Of a DNA stretch of 64,000 nucleotides, positions 1 through 9,056 are shown piece by piece (within the stretch, counting starts at the first letter, position 1; the number at the start of each line of letters is the position of its first letter). The notes under the pieces are model-generated. The model was not told the DNA's origin and ran no database searches. It saw only the letters and a list, made by a program, of their open reading frames with translations. Both the position numbers and the translations under genes were made by a program. The stretch comes from an uncultured bacterium (GTDB lineage Bacteria; Cyanobacteriota; Vampirovibrionia; Gastranaerophilales; Gastranaerophilaceae). The DNA is taken from the NCBI GenBank assembly GCA_949288725.1, contig CASELF010000056.1, forward strand, positions 106,245 to 170,244. The letters run 5' to 3'.

Positions 1-90
1 AAAGACCGCACAAAAGCGGGAATGACAGTTAGTCCATACGGATTAACATTAATGAAAGTAATGTATTAAAATAATAAACGGAGAAATGCA

Positions 91-528
91 ATGAAAACAT
101 ATTCAGCAAAACCTCTAGAAGTAGAAAGAAAATGGTATGTAATCGATGCTGAAGGCGAAGTATTAGGACGTCTGGCAACCAGAGTTGCAAACATTTTAAG
201 AGGTAAAAACAAACCTGAATACACTCCAAACGTTGATACCGGTGATTTTGTAATCGTTATTAACGCAGACAAAGTGAGAGTAACAGGCAAGAAAGAAACT
301 GACAAAATTTATTTACACCACACAGGATATCCGGGTGGTTTAAAATCAGCAAGTTTCAAAGAATTGATGGAAAAAGATCCTAGAATCGTTATTGAACATG
401 CAGTTCGTGGAATGTTGCAACACAATACATTAGGTGCAGAACAATTCAACAAATTGAAAGTATATGTTGGTTCTGAACACCCACATGCAGCACAAAAACC
501 AATTGTATTACCAAAGGAGGCTAAATAA
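91..528 (+). CDS. rplM: 50S ribosomal protein L13
   Basis: This 145-residue protein matches bacterial L13 along its whole length. The N-terminal [20 protein letters not shown] block and the C-terminal HPHAAQKP motif are visible. L13 binds 23S rRNA early in assembly of the large subunit. The ATG follows a purine-rich GGAG. The stop codon overlaps the rpsI start by one base (TAATG), and the rpsI Shine-Dalgarno lies inside the last rplM codons, so the two are translationally coupled. This is the usual rplM-rpsI order. Confidence 0.98.
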   Translation: MKTYSAKPLEVERKWYVIDAEGEVLGRLATRVANILRGKNKPEYTPNVDTGDFVIVINADKVRVTGKKETDKIYLHHTGYPGGLKSASFKELMEKDPRIVIEHAVRGMLQHNTLGAEQFNKLKVYVGSEHPHAAQKPIVLPKEAK

Positions 529-923
529 TGGCAGATACTGAAATTAAAGCAACAGGCCGTAGAAAAACCTCTATTGCAGTTGTAAAATTAGTAAAAGGTT
601 CAGGCAGAATCTTTGTTAACGGCAAAAAATTAAATGATTACATTGGAAACAGACCAGCTATTGAAATGTTAGTATATAGACCATTAGTTTTAACAGAAAC
701 TCAAGACAGATATGATGTTAGAGTAAAAGCTGTTGGCGGTGGTATTGTATCTCAATGCGGAGCAATCAGACACGGTATTTCAAGAGCATTGGTAAAATCT
801 AACGAAGAATACAAAAATGTTCTTAAACTTGAAGGTTTACTAACTCGTGACCCACGTGTTAAAGAACGTAAAAAATATGGTAGAAAAAGAGCTCGTAAGA
901 GATTCCAATTCTCAAAACGTTAA
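528..923 (+). CDS. rpsI: 30S ribosomal protein S9
   Basis: This 131-residue S9 has the family signatures ATGRRKTSIAVVKL near the N-terminus and the basic C-terminal tail ending FSKR. That tail reaches the P-site tRNA in known ribosomes. The start ATG overlaps the rplM stop by one base and has a strong AAAGGAGG eight bases upstream. A symmetrical terminator follows. Confidence 0.98.
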   Translation: MADTEIKATGRRKTSIAVVKLVKGSGRIFVNGKKLNDYIGNRPAIEMLVYRPLVLTETQDRYDVRVKAVGGGIVSQCGAIRHGISRALVKSNEEYKNVLKLEGLLTRDPRVKERKKYGRKRARKRFQFSKR

Positions 924-953
924 TCTTTTTATTACTCACAAAGTTTATTCAGA

Positions 954-986
954 CGCAAAAACGGTTCCAGCAGAACCGTTTTTGCG
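954..986. terminator. Bidirectional rho-independent terminator
   Basis: A perfect 14-bp inverted repeat (954-967 with 973-986) has a 5-base loop, an A5 run on the left and a T5 run on the right. It lies between convergent rpsI and the minus-strand gene at 1012-1563, so it can end both transcripts. Confidence 0.85.
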
Positions 987-1011
987 CTATTTGCACTTAA
1001 AATTATTGAAC

Positions 1012-1563
1012 TTACTTGATAACAGTTTCCAATTTATTATCTTTTACCATAAAGTCATACTGGGCTTCTGTAAATCCTGCAATATCGTCTTTTATTACTA
1101 TTTTACCAGCAGTTAATTTACCATTATCATCATAATACATTTCTTGGATATAACGTCCATTTTGGTAAACTATTTTTCTTTTATCTTCGCCCATTTCAGC
1201 AGAACCTTTACCGTCATATACAGTTATAGTACCACCGCCTTTAGATTCATATATTACGGGTGCTCCTTTATGATAACCCGTATTAGCAAAAGTATATCCC
1301 ATTTTTTCAAGAGTTTTTTGCTCCGGCATATCACTCAAACCAATAGGACTGTTTGACAAAAGCATTTTTGTAGCCTTTCTCGGTGAAGGTTCATTTACCG
1401 CTTTGTCAATTTCTTTACTAGTAACTTTCTTAATTGGTTCACCATTCATAGTAATAAGCGGAACAAATTTGCCAGTCTTATTAGTCTTGTCAGACTGTTT
1501 AGCCTCACCTGTCGAATTAACGGTACTTGGATAAGTTAAATCCGGGTTAAATTCAATTGCCAT
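1012..1563 (-). CDS. Hypothetical protein with YxxNG-like repeat segment
   Basis: This 183-residue protein belongs to no family I recognise. It has no signal peptide or membrane segment. The first 90 residues are Lys/Ser/Thr-rich and probably disordered. The C-terminal half carries beta-strand motifs of the type YxNGxY and YYDDNGKL, resembling the repeats in the large calpain-like protein at 14822-16888. The ATG follows an AGGAG-type site. It stands alone, convergent with rpsI. A link to the calpain-like protein is only a compositional hint. Confidence 0.6.
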   Translation of the reverse strand: MAIEFNPDLTYPSTVNSTGEAKQSDKTNKTGKFVPLITMNGEPIKKVTSKEIDKAVNEPSPRKATKMLLSNSPIGLSDMPEQKTLEKMGYTFANTGYHKGAPVIYESKGGGTITVYDGKGSAEMGEDKRKIVYQNGRYIQEMYYDDNGKLTAGKIVIKDDIAGFTEAQYDFMVKDNKLETVIK

Positions 1564-1751
1564 TATTATACTCCTTTCTCTTAAATCAATATATTATTTT
1601 ATGTTGCAACAACACTTACATTTATATAAAAAAAAACACCCTTACATAATTGCTTGAGGCATATAACAAAAATAGAATATATAGATATGACAAGTGCATT
1701 AGGCTTAATAAAAATTAATATATAGCATTTACAGGGAGTATAACAACAGAA

Positions 1752-1795
1752 AAACTCTTTGCAACTAACAGATTATACAACCTTACAAAGAGTTT
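1752..1795 (-). terminator. Terminator of the M29 aminopeptidase gene
   Basis: A 10-bp perfect stem (1752-1761 with 1786-1795) encloses a 24-base loop, and the minus strand runs into TTTTC after it. It lies just past the stop of the gene at 1820-2926. The remainder of 1564-1819 is AT-rich with no other feature that I can see. Confidence 0.65.
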
Positions 1796-1819
1796 AACTG
1801 CCAAATAATATAAAATAGA

Positions 1820-2926
1820 TTAAATAATCATTTTGCCGTTTTCATAAATCAGTTTATCATCGGCATAAATTTTACCGCCATTTTTCATATTTTTAATCAT
1901 ATCCCAATGCAGACCGGAAACATTTTTTCCACCAGTTTCAGGATAAGATGCACCTGCTGCCATATGAATAGCCCCGCCGATTTTTTCATCAAATAAAATA
2001 TTACCTGTTACATTTTGAATTTCATCATTTGTACCGATTGCGATTTCACCAATACCGCGAGAACCTTCATCCATATCAAGCATAGCATTCAAAAATTCTT
2101 CACCTTGTTCTGCATGTGCTTCAACAATTCTACCTTCTTTAATTACCAAAGAAACCCCTTTAGCACTGTTTCCATGGTAGTTCTGAGGAAGGTCAAAATA
2201 TATTTCACCATTGATTCCATCTTCTACAGGAGAAGTAAAGACTTCGCCATCAGGATAATTATTCAAACCTGAGCAATTAACCCATTTTCTGCCTTCAACA
2301 TTGAATGTTATATCTGTTTTTTCGCCCACAATACGAATATTTTTAACATGATCCAGATATTTTACCCAAGATTCTTGTTTTGCATCGAGTTCTTTTAACT
2401 TTGCAACAGGATCATCCAAATCCAAATAACAAGACTTAAACAAAAATTCTGAATATTCATCAAAAGACATTTTTGCTTCTTGAGCCAGAGCATGTGTCGG
2501 AACATCTGCAATAACCCATTTTGCTTTTCCTTCGGCAGATCGTTTCATCAATTTTTCGGATAATTGTTTTGTTGCTTTTCCTCTGCGTGAAAGTTTTGCC
2601 AAATCTACATTTGAAAGACTTTTTGTATTCAGAGGTGCACCAATTGAAATATATTTATCAACAACGTCATACTCTAATTTAGACATAGGATCTACGTAGT
2701 CTAACTGTTCATCAGTGGCAAGATTTAAAAATATTTCCGCCATATCACCGTACGAACTTCTTACAACAGGATTTGCACCTTTTTCTAAAACTCTGCGATA
2801 AATTGCTTTAACCAAATCTTTTGCATACATTGAAGTTGATTTGATAAGAACTAAATCACCTTTCTGCACATCGGTTGAATAATCAACAAGAACTTGTGCA
2901 TACTTATCCCAAACTGTTTTTTGCAT
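1820..2926 (-). CDS. M29-family metallo-aminopeptidase (AmpS/PepS-like)
   Basis: This 368-residue protein matches the M29 family, cytoplasmic two-metal aminopeptidases with broad N-terminal specificity. The conserved C-terminal half is intact: EGRIVEAHAEQGEEFL, then RGIGEIAIG, then IHMAAGASYPETGG and LHWDMI. These carry the family's Glu, His, Tyr, His and Asp metal and catalytic residues. The length is typical. The ATG is preceded by GGAGAGA. It is a single gene with its own terminator and is divergent from lpxA. Confidence 0.88.
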   Translation of the reverse strand: MQKTVWDKYAQVLVDYSTDVQKGDLVLIKSTSMYAKDLVKAIYRRVLEKGANPVVRSSYGDMAEIFLNLATDEQLDYVDPMSKLEYDVVDKYISIGAPLNTKSLSNVDLAKLSRRGKATKQLSEKLMKRSAEGKAKWVIADVPTHALAQEAKMSFDEYSEFLFKSCYLDLDDPVAKLKELDAKQESWVKYLDHVKNIRIVGEKTDITFNVEGRKWVNCSGLNNYPDGEVFTSPVEDGINGEIYFDLPQNYHGNSAKGVSLVIKEGRIVEAHAEQGEEFLNAMLDMDEGSRGIGEIAIGTNDEIQNVTGNILFDEKIGGAIHMAAGASYPETGGKNVSGLHWDMIKNMKNGGKIYADDKLIYENGKMII

Positions 2927-3075
2927 AATATTCTCTCTCCTTTTCCCTTATAGTATAATATTTAACCTGATTTGTAAATGAGTTAAAAGGTTATATTAAA
3001 ATAATATAAAGGATTTCACTATTGAATAGGTTTGTAATATAATTACTAATATGGAAAGAAAAGATAGGAGAGATT

Positions 3076-3885
3076 ATGATAGATAAAACTGCAATAATTC
3101 ATCCATCAGCACAAATCGCTGAAGATGCAATTATAGGACCTTACGTTGTAATAGGCGAAGGAGTAAAAATAGGAAGCGGAACAAGAGTAATTTCAAATGC
3201 TCATATTGAATTTGCGGAAATAGGTAAAAATTGTACTATTTCACCTTTTGCGACAATAGGTTCAGAACCGCAGGATTTGGGATACAAAGGAGAACCTACA
3301 AAAGTTGTTATCGGAGATGAAACAATCATCAAAGAAAACGTAACAGTTCATAGAGGGGCTGCTTGTGGAGATTTCACAACAAGAATTGGAAATAAATGTT
3401 TACTTATGGTAGGTTCACATGTTGCTCACAACTGCGTTTTAGCAGATCAAGTAATCCTTGCCAATCTTGTAACCTTAGGCGGACACGTTCACGTTGGTTT
3501 TGGCGCATTTGTTGGCGGAATGAGCGTATTCCACCAAAACATCAGAATTGGTGATATGGCTATTATCAGCGGGTTTTCAGCATCTCGCCAAGATATTCTA
3601 CCATATTCTAAAGGCGAAGGCAGACCTCCTGTTCCTCGTGGAATAAATGTTGTAGCTCTAAAAAGACGTGGAGTTCCTCTTGAAATTAGAACTGCAACAA
3701 ATGAAGCATTCAAATTGTTAATTTCTGAAGATTACAATACATCACAAGCCATAGAAAAAATTAAGGCTGAAATTCCAATGAACGAATATATTGAAAAAAT
3801 GATTGAATTTATTCAAACTTCAAAACGCGGAGTTTTACTAAAATCTCACAAATCAGGACACGAATGTCTTGAAAGCGAAGAATAA
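3076..3885 (+). CDS. lpxA: Acyl-ACP--UDP-N-acetylglucosamine O-acyltransferase
   Basis: This enzyme catalyses the first step of lipid A synthesis in the cytoplasm. The 269 residues show the left-handed beta-helix hexapeptide repeats through about residue 185 and the helical C-terminal domain. The catalytic His of the HVAHNC block is His118 here. The GGMSVFHQ motif, equivalent to the E. coli His160 region, is also present. The ATG follows AGGAGAG. Here it stands alone, outside the usual lpxD-fabZ-lpxA-lpxB cluster. It is strong evidence for an outer membrane with lipid A. Confidence 0.95.
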   Translation: MIDKTAIIHPSAQIAEDAIIGPYVVIGEGVKIGSGTRVISNAHIEFAEIGKNCTISPFATIGSEPQDLGYKGEPTKVVIGDETIIKENVTVHRGAACGDFTTRIGNKCLLMVGSHVAHNCVLADQVILANLVTLGGHVHVGFGAFVGGMSVFHQNIRIGDMAIISGFSASRQDILPYSKGEGRPPVPRGINVVALKRRGVPLEIRTATNEAFKLLISEDYNTSQAIEKIKAEIPMNEYIEKMIEFIQTSKRGVLLKSHKSGHECLESEE

Positions 3886-3913
3886 CTAAAAACAAATTTC
3901 AATAATTTTTATA

Positions 3914-3942
3914 CCGAAGCCCTTATTTACAAAGGGCTTCGG
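3914..3942. terminator. Bidirectional terminator between lpxA and the PLD-like gene
   Basis: An 11-bp perfect stem (3914-3924 with 3932-3942) has a 7-base loop. On the minus strand it is followed by an AT-rich tract containing a T5 run. It overlaps the last codons of the convergent PLD-like gene, so the stop codon at 3923-3925 is inside the hairpin. Confidence 0.75.
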
Positions 3943-5758
3943 CTTTATCTATCTTGCCATTAAAATTATTATCAACGCCATCAGAACAAGATCCGATTGA
4001 ATCTCTACTTTCAGGATGTGCATTTCGCTTCAAGTATTTATTCGGAACCATTGTCCACAAGTACCAAAAGAAATCCTTATGTAATTTTGAGATTTTCTTA
4101 TCTTTTATAATAAGCAAGTTTTCATCATTTCTATTTTCACCGCTACTTGAAAAGTTCATTGAACCTGTAATCAAATATTCATCATCTACAATAATCATTT
4201 TAGAATGCAATTTTCCCGCATAATTTTCTGTTTTCAACATAACACCGCTTTTGCGCAAAAGTGAATGCTTGGAATTTCTCGTAAATACACTATTTGCGTC
4301 AATGATAACCCTAACATCAACCCCTCTTGATTTTGCCTCAATCATCGCATTGGCAATTTTGGAATTTGTAATAAGAAACGCTGGCATATAGATATAATGC
4401 TTTGCATCATTAAGAATTTGGACTATCCTATCAGAACTTTTATCTTTGGGCGAAAAATACACTTCAACAATAGTCCCACCTATATTAAATATTTTATTTT
4501 GAGGTAACTTGATTTTTCTTGTGTGGAATTTACCGCTTAACATTTGCTCAAATTCTGCAGTATAAAGACTTGCAACATCTTGGGAATTGATAATAATAAT
4601 ATCATTTACATCATAACCGGAAATTCCTGTTGGTGAAAAATTCATTGAACCAGTATAAACAATATGATTATCAAATATTATAAATTTGTTGTGCATAAGA
4701 GCATTACTTGAATTTTTAGATTCAGGATTTCTATCTGAACGTGAACTTTGCGCAAGTTCAATTATTTTTGAATTATCTTTATAATAATTTGCATAGGAAT
4801 TAAAATTCTCATCATAAACAAATCTAATTCTGACATTTCTTGCTTTTGCTCTTTTCAAAGCCTCAGTTATTGCAGGAATTTCATCATAACCAAAAATTGC
4901 AATATCAATACTTTCTTTTGCGCTATCAACAAGATGTATAAATTCTTTACACGCTTGGGTTTTGCATTCTCTTTGAGGGAATAATTGTTTTGTAAAATCA
5001 GTCAAATAAACCATAATACTTCCACTTGTCATCTTTAAACTCGGTTGAGGAATTTCCGGTATTGTGTCTTTATACAAATTAACTTTATGTTCAAATTTTC
5101 TGATTCTTTTAGTTTGGGCAATTTTGTGACAAAACTTACAAGGTTTAGCATTTGATGGAAGTTGTCTTTCAGGAATAATAACGGTATCGTGTGCAATTTC
5201 CCCATACGGACAATCAAGAGTGTGATATTTCCCTGAACGGTGATTTAGAATAACCAGATGAAGTTTTCTTGCTATTTCTAAATTATGCTTAAATTTTTCA
5301 ACATCTCCAATTTCTCCGTTTACTATACCAAAACCGCTTAGAGCAAGAGTTTTTGAATAATCAAAATCTTTCACTGTTACATTAGCATATTTACAATTTG
5401 CACTTGGTTTTTGAGTATATTCTATTTTTGCACTTGTATTTTCTATTCTTTTTTGTGCAAACTCCTGCGCTAAATAACCAAGACTTATAATATCTTGCCT
5501 TGAAATTTTAAACTTTTTAGTATATTTTTCAACAAATTCATCTGTCGGCTCAAGAGAAAATGTTTCAATATTATCTACACAAACAATTTCATCAGTATCA
5601 ATAATTTTATTATTGTTTAAATCAACACCAATTTTTGTTGGAGAATAAACATTTAAAACGTTTTTAGAATTATTATACCAATATGTAAAAAACGAAAATA
5701 TTACACATAAAATTATTAAAAATATCGCAGTAATGTGATTTTTCATCAATTCAAACAC
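3923..5758 (-). CDS. Membrane-anchored phospholipase D/nuclease-like protein with metal-binding extras
   Basis: This 611-residue protein begins with a signal-anchor (about residues 10-27), so the rest should lie outside the inner membrane. Two PLD catalytic motifs are intact: H356-x-K358-x4-D363 and H518-x-K520-x4-D525, each followed by TGSMNFS. Around residues 178-211 there is an H-x2-DC...PCKFCH pattern like the Ada-type zinc motif of some nucleases. EF-hand-like loops occur at residues 46-57 and near 593-604 (DGVDNNFNGKID). The start overlaps the upstream deacetylase gene by 13 bases, indicating an operon. The substrate may be DNA or phospholipid; the sequence does not decide. Confidence 0.85.
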   Translation of the reverse strand: MFELMKNHITAIFLIILCVIFSFFTYWYNNSKNVLNVYSPTKIGVDLNNNKIIDTDEIVCVDNIETFSLEPTDEFVEKYTKKFKISRQDIISLGYLAQEFAQKRIENTSAKIEYTQKPSANCKYANVTVKDFDYSKTLALSGFGIVNGEIGDVEKFKHNLEIARKLHLVILNHRSGKYHTLDCPYGEIAHDTVIIPERQLPSNAKPCKFCHKIAQTKRIRKFEHKVNLYKDTIPEIPQPSLKMTSGSIMVYLTDFTKQLFPQRECKTQACKEFIHLVDSAKESIDIAIFGYDEIPAITEALKRAKARNVRIRFVYDENFNSYANYYKDNSKIIELAQSSRSDRNPESKNSSNALMHNKFIIFDNHIVYTGSMNFSPTGISGYDVNDIIIINSQDVASLYTAEFEQMLSGKFHTRKIKLPQNKIFNIGGTIVEVYFSPKDKSSDRIVQILNDAKHYIYMPAFLITNSKIANAMIEAKSRGVDVRVIIDANSVFTRNSKHSLLRKSGVMLKTENYAGKLHSKMIIVDDEYLITGSMNFSSSGENRNDENLLIIKDKKISKLHKDFFWYLWTMVPNKYLKRNAHPESRDSIGSCSDGVDNNFNGKIDKAEALCK

Positions 5759-6588
5759 TTATAATTTGTAAAATCAAACCCTAACCTTATAATTGTATCT
5801 TTTAATTTCATATCCTGTGTTATCAAAAATTCTTTAGTATGATGATTTTCAGTGGAATCAGAATACTTGCAAGGATGAATCAATGCCTCAATAATACAAT
5901 CCTCATCAAAACCTTCTAACCCGTAAGAAATAGCATCACTATCCATCATGCCAGTATAACCGACACCTATCAAATAATCATTTGTCTTCAACCCGTAATC
6001 CTTTAACACCCTGCGATTAATCCTTGTATAATATTGCAACAATGCAATTTTAACTAAATTTAAAGGATACGAAAAATTCAAATGCTTTGAAAGTCTTGGA
6101 ATAAAATATAATTCTTCAAACTGCGTTCTCACATATTTAATACCGTATTCTTTTGCAAGTTTACATACTATCTCGAAAATTCCCGGAATAGCATGCGTGT
6201 GCACGTGAGAATCTAAATGATCAATTTGAACATATTTTATAATTTTTTCGATTTGAGCCCTAAATTCATTTTCAACTTGATTTAAAAACTTTTCTTTTCG
6301 ACTGTTAGAAATCAAATACAAGTAACTTGAATTAAACTCTCCATCAATATTAGTAAGCATAGGACAATGCGTAAGCGGTTTACCCTCCATAATATTTAAA
6401 TGAGCCGCAATCCCCAAATTAGGACAATCAGGCAAAATATCATGAACAGCATTATCATACGCAGCCCCATTAGCACAAAGACTTGCACTTGTTAAAAACC
6501 CATTAATATAACCTTCCAAAACCGCTTGATTATGTGCCTGAGATAACCCAAAATCATCCGCATTCAAAATGAATTTCTTTTTAACCAT
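5746..6588 (-). CDS. ChbG/HpnK (YdjC-like) family carbohydrate deacetylase
   Basis: The protein of about 280 residues matches the YdjC/ChbG/HpnK fold of metal-dependent deacetylases acting on N-acetylated sugars. Visible motifs are FILNADDFGLS at the N-terminus, the GIAAHLN strand and the metal-binding HLDSHVHTH. I place the start at the ATG at 6588 because AAGGA sits six bases upstream; a TTG at 6603 lacks such a site. It is co-transcribed with the PLD-like gene and divergent from a GtrB-like glycosyltransferase. HpnK relatives occur beside lipid glycosyltransferases, so an envelope glycolipid role is plausible. Confidence 0.85.
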   Translation of the reverse strand: MVKKKFILNADDFGLSQAHNQAVLEGYINGFLTSASLCANGAAYDNAVHDILPDCPNLGIAAHLNIMEGKPLTHCPMLTNIDGEFNSSYLYLISNSRKEKFLNQVENEFRAQIEKIIKYVQIDHLDSHVHTHAIPGIFEIVCKLAKEYGIKYVRTQFEELYFIPRLSKHLNFSYPLNLVKIALLQYYTRINRRVLKDYGLKTNDYLIGVGYTGMMDSDAISYGLEGFDEDCIIEALIHPCKYSDSTENHHTKEFLITQDMKLKDTIIRLGFDFTNYKCLN

Positions 6589-6649
6589 TTCAATTCCTTG
6601 CAATATAAAGTTAATATAATATAATTATGATATTAGAAAGAAGGAGAGA

Positions 6650-7606
6650 ATGCAAACACCTAAATTGGCAATAACCATTCCATGCTACAATGAGGAATTG
6701 TGTATTGAATCAACCTGCAGAAGGCTTTTGGAAGTAATGGATGACCTTATTAAGCGTAATAAGATTTCTGCCCAAAGTTATATTTATCCAGTAGATGATG
6801 GTTCAAAAGATAAAACTTGGAGTATAATCGAAAAATTACACCAGGAATTTCCTGAAAGAATAAAAGGTTTGAAATTTATAAAAAATTACGGGAACCAAAG
6901 TGCACATCTGGCAGGATTAGAAGGAGTGAGAGAATTAGGCTGTGATTGCGTCATCTCTATTGACGCAGATTTACAACAAGATGAAAACGCAATAGAAAAA
7001 TTTGTTGAAGAATTTTGCAAAGGGAATGACATAGTCCTAGGGATTCGCAGAGATAGAAAAACCGACAGTTTCTTCAAAAAAACAACCGCAATAATGTTCT
7101 ATAAATTGATGGCATTATTAGGAACAAAAATTCCGATGAATCACTCAGATTACAGATTAGTAAGTTATAAAGCCTTAAAACTAATGGAACAATGTCACGA
7201 AAGCGCATTTTTCCTAAGAGGTTTCTTTTTTGATTTAGGGCTAAAAACCGCAAGTGTTACATTTGATGTAAAACCAAGAAAAAACGGGAGTTCAAAATTT
7301 AATTTTTGGTCACTATTGACACTTGCACTAAATGGTATAACATCATTCAGTATTGTACCTTTAAGAATGATTGCCGTACTGGGATTTTTGATGGCAGTAG
7401 TTGCTTTTTGCATGGGACTGGAAACCGTTTTTGAAAAATTAGTATTTAATAACACTCCAAATGGTGTAGCAACAATCATTATACTGTTATGCTTTTTCGG
7501 CGGTCTGCAAATATTCTGCTCAGGAATTATTGGTGAATATGTCGGGCAGGTTTATTTGGAAGTAAAAGCACGCCCAAGATATATTAAAGAAAAAGAACTC
7601 ATATAA
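6650..7606 (+). CDS. GtrB/DPM1-like family 2 glycosyltransferase
   Basis: This 318-residue polyprenyl-phosphate glycosyltransferase-type protein has an N-terminal GT-A domain with TIPCYNEE, PVDDGSKD and SIDADLQQ (metal-binding DAD). Two membrane segments lie in the C-terminal quarter (about residues 235-300). Relatives transfer a sugar from a nucleotide sugar to undecaprenyl phosphate. An AAGGAGAG site precedes the ATG. It is divergent from the deacetylase gene 61 bp away. The sugar is unknown. Confidence 0.87.
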   Translation: MQTPKLAITIPCYNEELCIESTCRRLLEVMDDLIKRNKISAQSYIYPVDDGSKDKTWSIIEKLHQEFPERIKGLKFIKNYGNQSAHLAGLEGVRELGCDCVISIDADLQQDENAIEKFVEEFCKGNDIVLGIRRDRKTDSFFKKTTAIMFYKLMALLGTKIPMNHSDYRLVSYKALKLMEQCHESAFFLRGFFFDLGLKTASVTFDVKPRKNGSSKFNFWSLLTLALNGITSFSIVPLRMIAVLGFLMAVVAFCMGLETVFEKLVFNNTPNGVATIIILLCFFGGLQIFCSGIIGEYVGQVYLEVKARPRYIKEKELI

Positions 7607-7629
7607 AATATGAAATATTTTTATCAAAA

Positions 7630-7657
7630 GGGCGAAACACTGATAAGTGTTTCGCCC
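7630..7657. terminator. Bidirectional terminator
   Basis: An 11-bp GC-rich perfect stem (7630-7640 with 7647-7657) with a 6-base loop lies between the convergent glycosyltransferase and alcohol dehydrogenase genes. The minus strand reads into CTTTTG after the stem. Confidence 0.8.
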
Positions 7658-7684
7658 CTCTTAAATTCTATCAAAATCTGACTA

Positions 7685-8884
7685 TTATAGAGATTCTTGA
7701 TAAATATTTCTAACCAATTCTCTTGAATTACCGCTTGGTCCGATATTGATTAGACCGTCAAGAGAAGGTGTAGTAAATGCCAAATCAGTTAATTTATCAA
7801 CATCTGCTGCGCCAAATCCCATATCAGTAAGTTTTTCAGGAACACCAACAGATTTTAACCAATCATAAACACCTTGAGCTGCTTTTTCAGCCTCATCAGC
7901 AGAACCTTTCAAACCAGGAACTATAGGTGCCAAAATATCAGCAAGAGTTGCTGCTCTGTCTTTATATATAGTCTTAACAACAGCAGGTAACAATATTGCC
8001 AAGCCTAAACCGTGTGCTAATTCAGGTTTAACAGCACTTAGAGGATGTTCAAGAGCGTGAGTGTAATGTAATAAGCCGTTATCGAAACTTACACCGCCCA
8101 TCATTGCTGCATAAGCCAAGAAGTATCTTGCCTCTAAATCATCAGGATTTTCAATTGCTTTTGGCAAATATTTACCAACCAATTCAACAACTTGTTTTGC
8201 AAGAGTAATTGAATAAGGTGAAGCAACTAAAGATGTTGCAGCCTCAACAACGTGGTTAACTGCATCAATTGATACATATCTTGTTTGTTTTGGAGATAAT
8301 TTTGTCATCAATTGAGGATCATCAATTGCATACATTGGATAAATACAATCATAAGCAATTGCCGGTTTAAAGTTCTTTTCAAGATTTGTAACAACTGCAA
8401 ATCTGTTAGTTTCAGAACCTGTACCATGAGTTAAGTTAATTGAAATAATTGGCGCTGCCTTAACCGGAGTGAAGGTAAAGTCAAAAATATCTTCTGCAGT
8501 TTTGTCAGGATTTTCAAGTAATATTGCAACTGATTTACCTGCATCTGTAGGAGAACCTCCACCAATAGCAATAACTGCTTTTGCACCAAATTCTTTGGCC
8601 ATTTTGAAAGCATCATTAACATGGTGAGTATTTGGATTTGGTGTAACTTGATCAAAATTTACATAACCAATACCATTTTCTTTCAATGCTTTTTCAACTA
8701 CATCCCAAGCACCTGTTGCTTTGTAAGCATTTCTACCTGACATAACAATAACTTTATCAATACCTTTTGATTTTATATCTTTTGCAATATCATGAATTTT
8801 TTGTATTGCACCAACTCCGAAATAAACAGTTGTTCTTGTTCTAATCTCTTTAACTTCGTGGATATTAATATCTTTTTCCCACAT
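7685..8884 (-). CDS. Iron-containing (type III) alcohol dehydrogenase
   Basis: The 399-residue protein is a group III NAD(P)-dependent alcohol dehydrogenase. The nucleotide-binding GGGSPTDAGKS, the GTGSETN block, the metal region DAVNHVVEA and the HALEHPLSA...ELAHGLG segment with iron-ligand histidines are all visible. The start at 8884 (MWEKD) is chosen because AAAGGAG lies about eight bases upstream; an upstream in-frame start at 8947 has no such site. It is a single-gene unit. The physiological substrate cannot be read from sequence; a fermentative aldehyde/alcohol role is likely. Confidence 0.9.
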   Translation of the reverse strand: MWEKDINIHEVKEIRTRTTVYFGVGAIQKIHDIAKDIKSKGIDKVIVMSGRNAYKATGAWDVVEKALKENGIGYVNFDQVTPNPNTHHVNDAFKMAKEFGAKAVIAIGGGSPTDAGKSVAILLENPDKTAEDIFDFTFTPVKAAPIISINLTHGTGSETNRFAVVTNLEKNFKPAIAYDCIYPMYAIDDPQLMTKLSPKQTRYVSIDAVNHVVEAATSLVASPYSITLAKQVVELVGKYLPKAIENPDDLEARYFLAYAAMMGGVSFDNGLLHYTHALEHPLSAVKPELAHGLGLAILLPAVVKTIYKDRAATLADILAPIVPGLKGSADEAEKAAQGVYDWLKSVGVPEKLTDMGFGAADVDKLTDLAFTTPSLDGLINIGPSGNSRELVRNIYQESL

Positions 8885-9056
8885 AACAAACTCTCCTTTC
8901 TTCATATACCATTTAGCATTTACACGTAGATTATAGTTTATAAACATAGTTTTTTCAAGGTAGCAAATAATAATAAATTTTAAAAAATTTTACAAAAATT
9001 CCCCAAGTGTATAACAGGTAACATGTTTGTTTTATAATGAAGTCAAGAGGTTAGAA

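Noticed and set aside
7..20. Small GC hairpin at the left edge of the window
   Set aside because: It could be the tail of an upstream terminator or repeat element, but the window edge prevents judgement.
847..1116. Open frame overlapping the end of rpsI and the terminator
   Set aside because: It is a shadow in another frame of rpsI and crosses the terminator; no ribosome site.
3022..3043. lpxA promoter from TTGAAT and TATAAT
   Set aside because: The spacing between the boxes is only 10 bases, so they cannot form one sigma-70 promoter; the -10 alone is not convincing.
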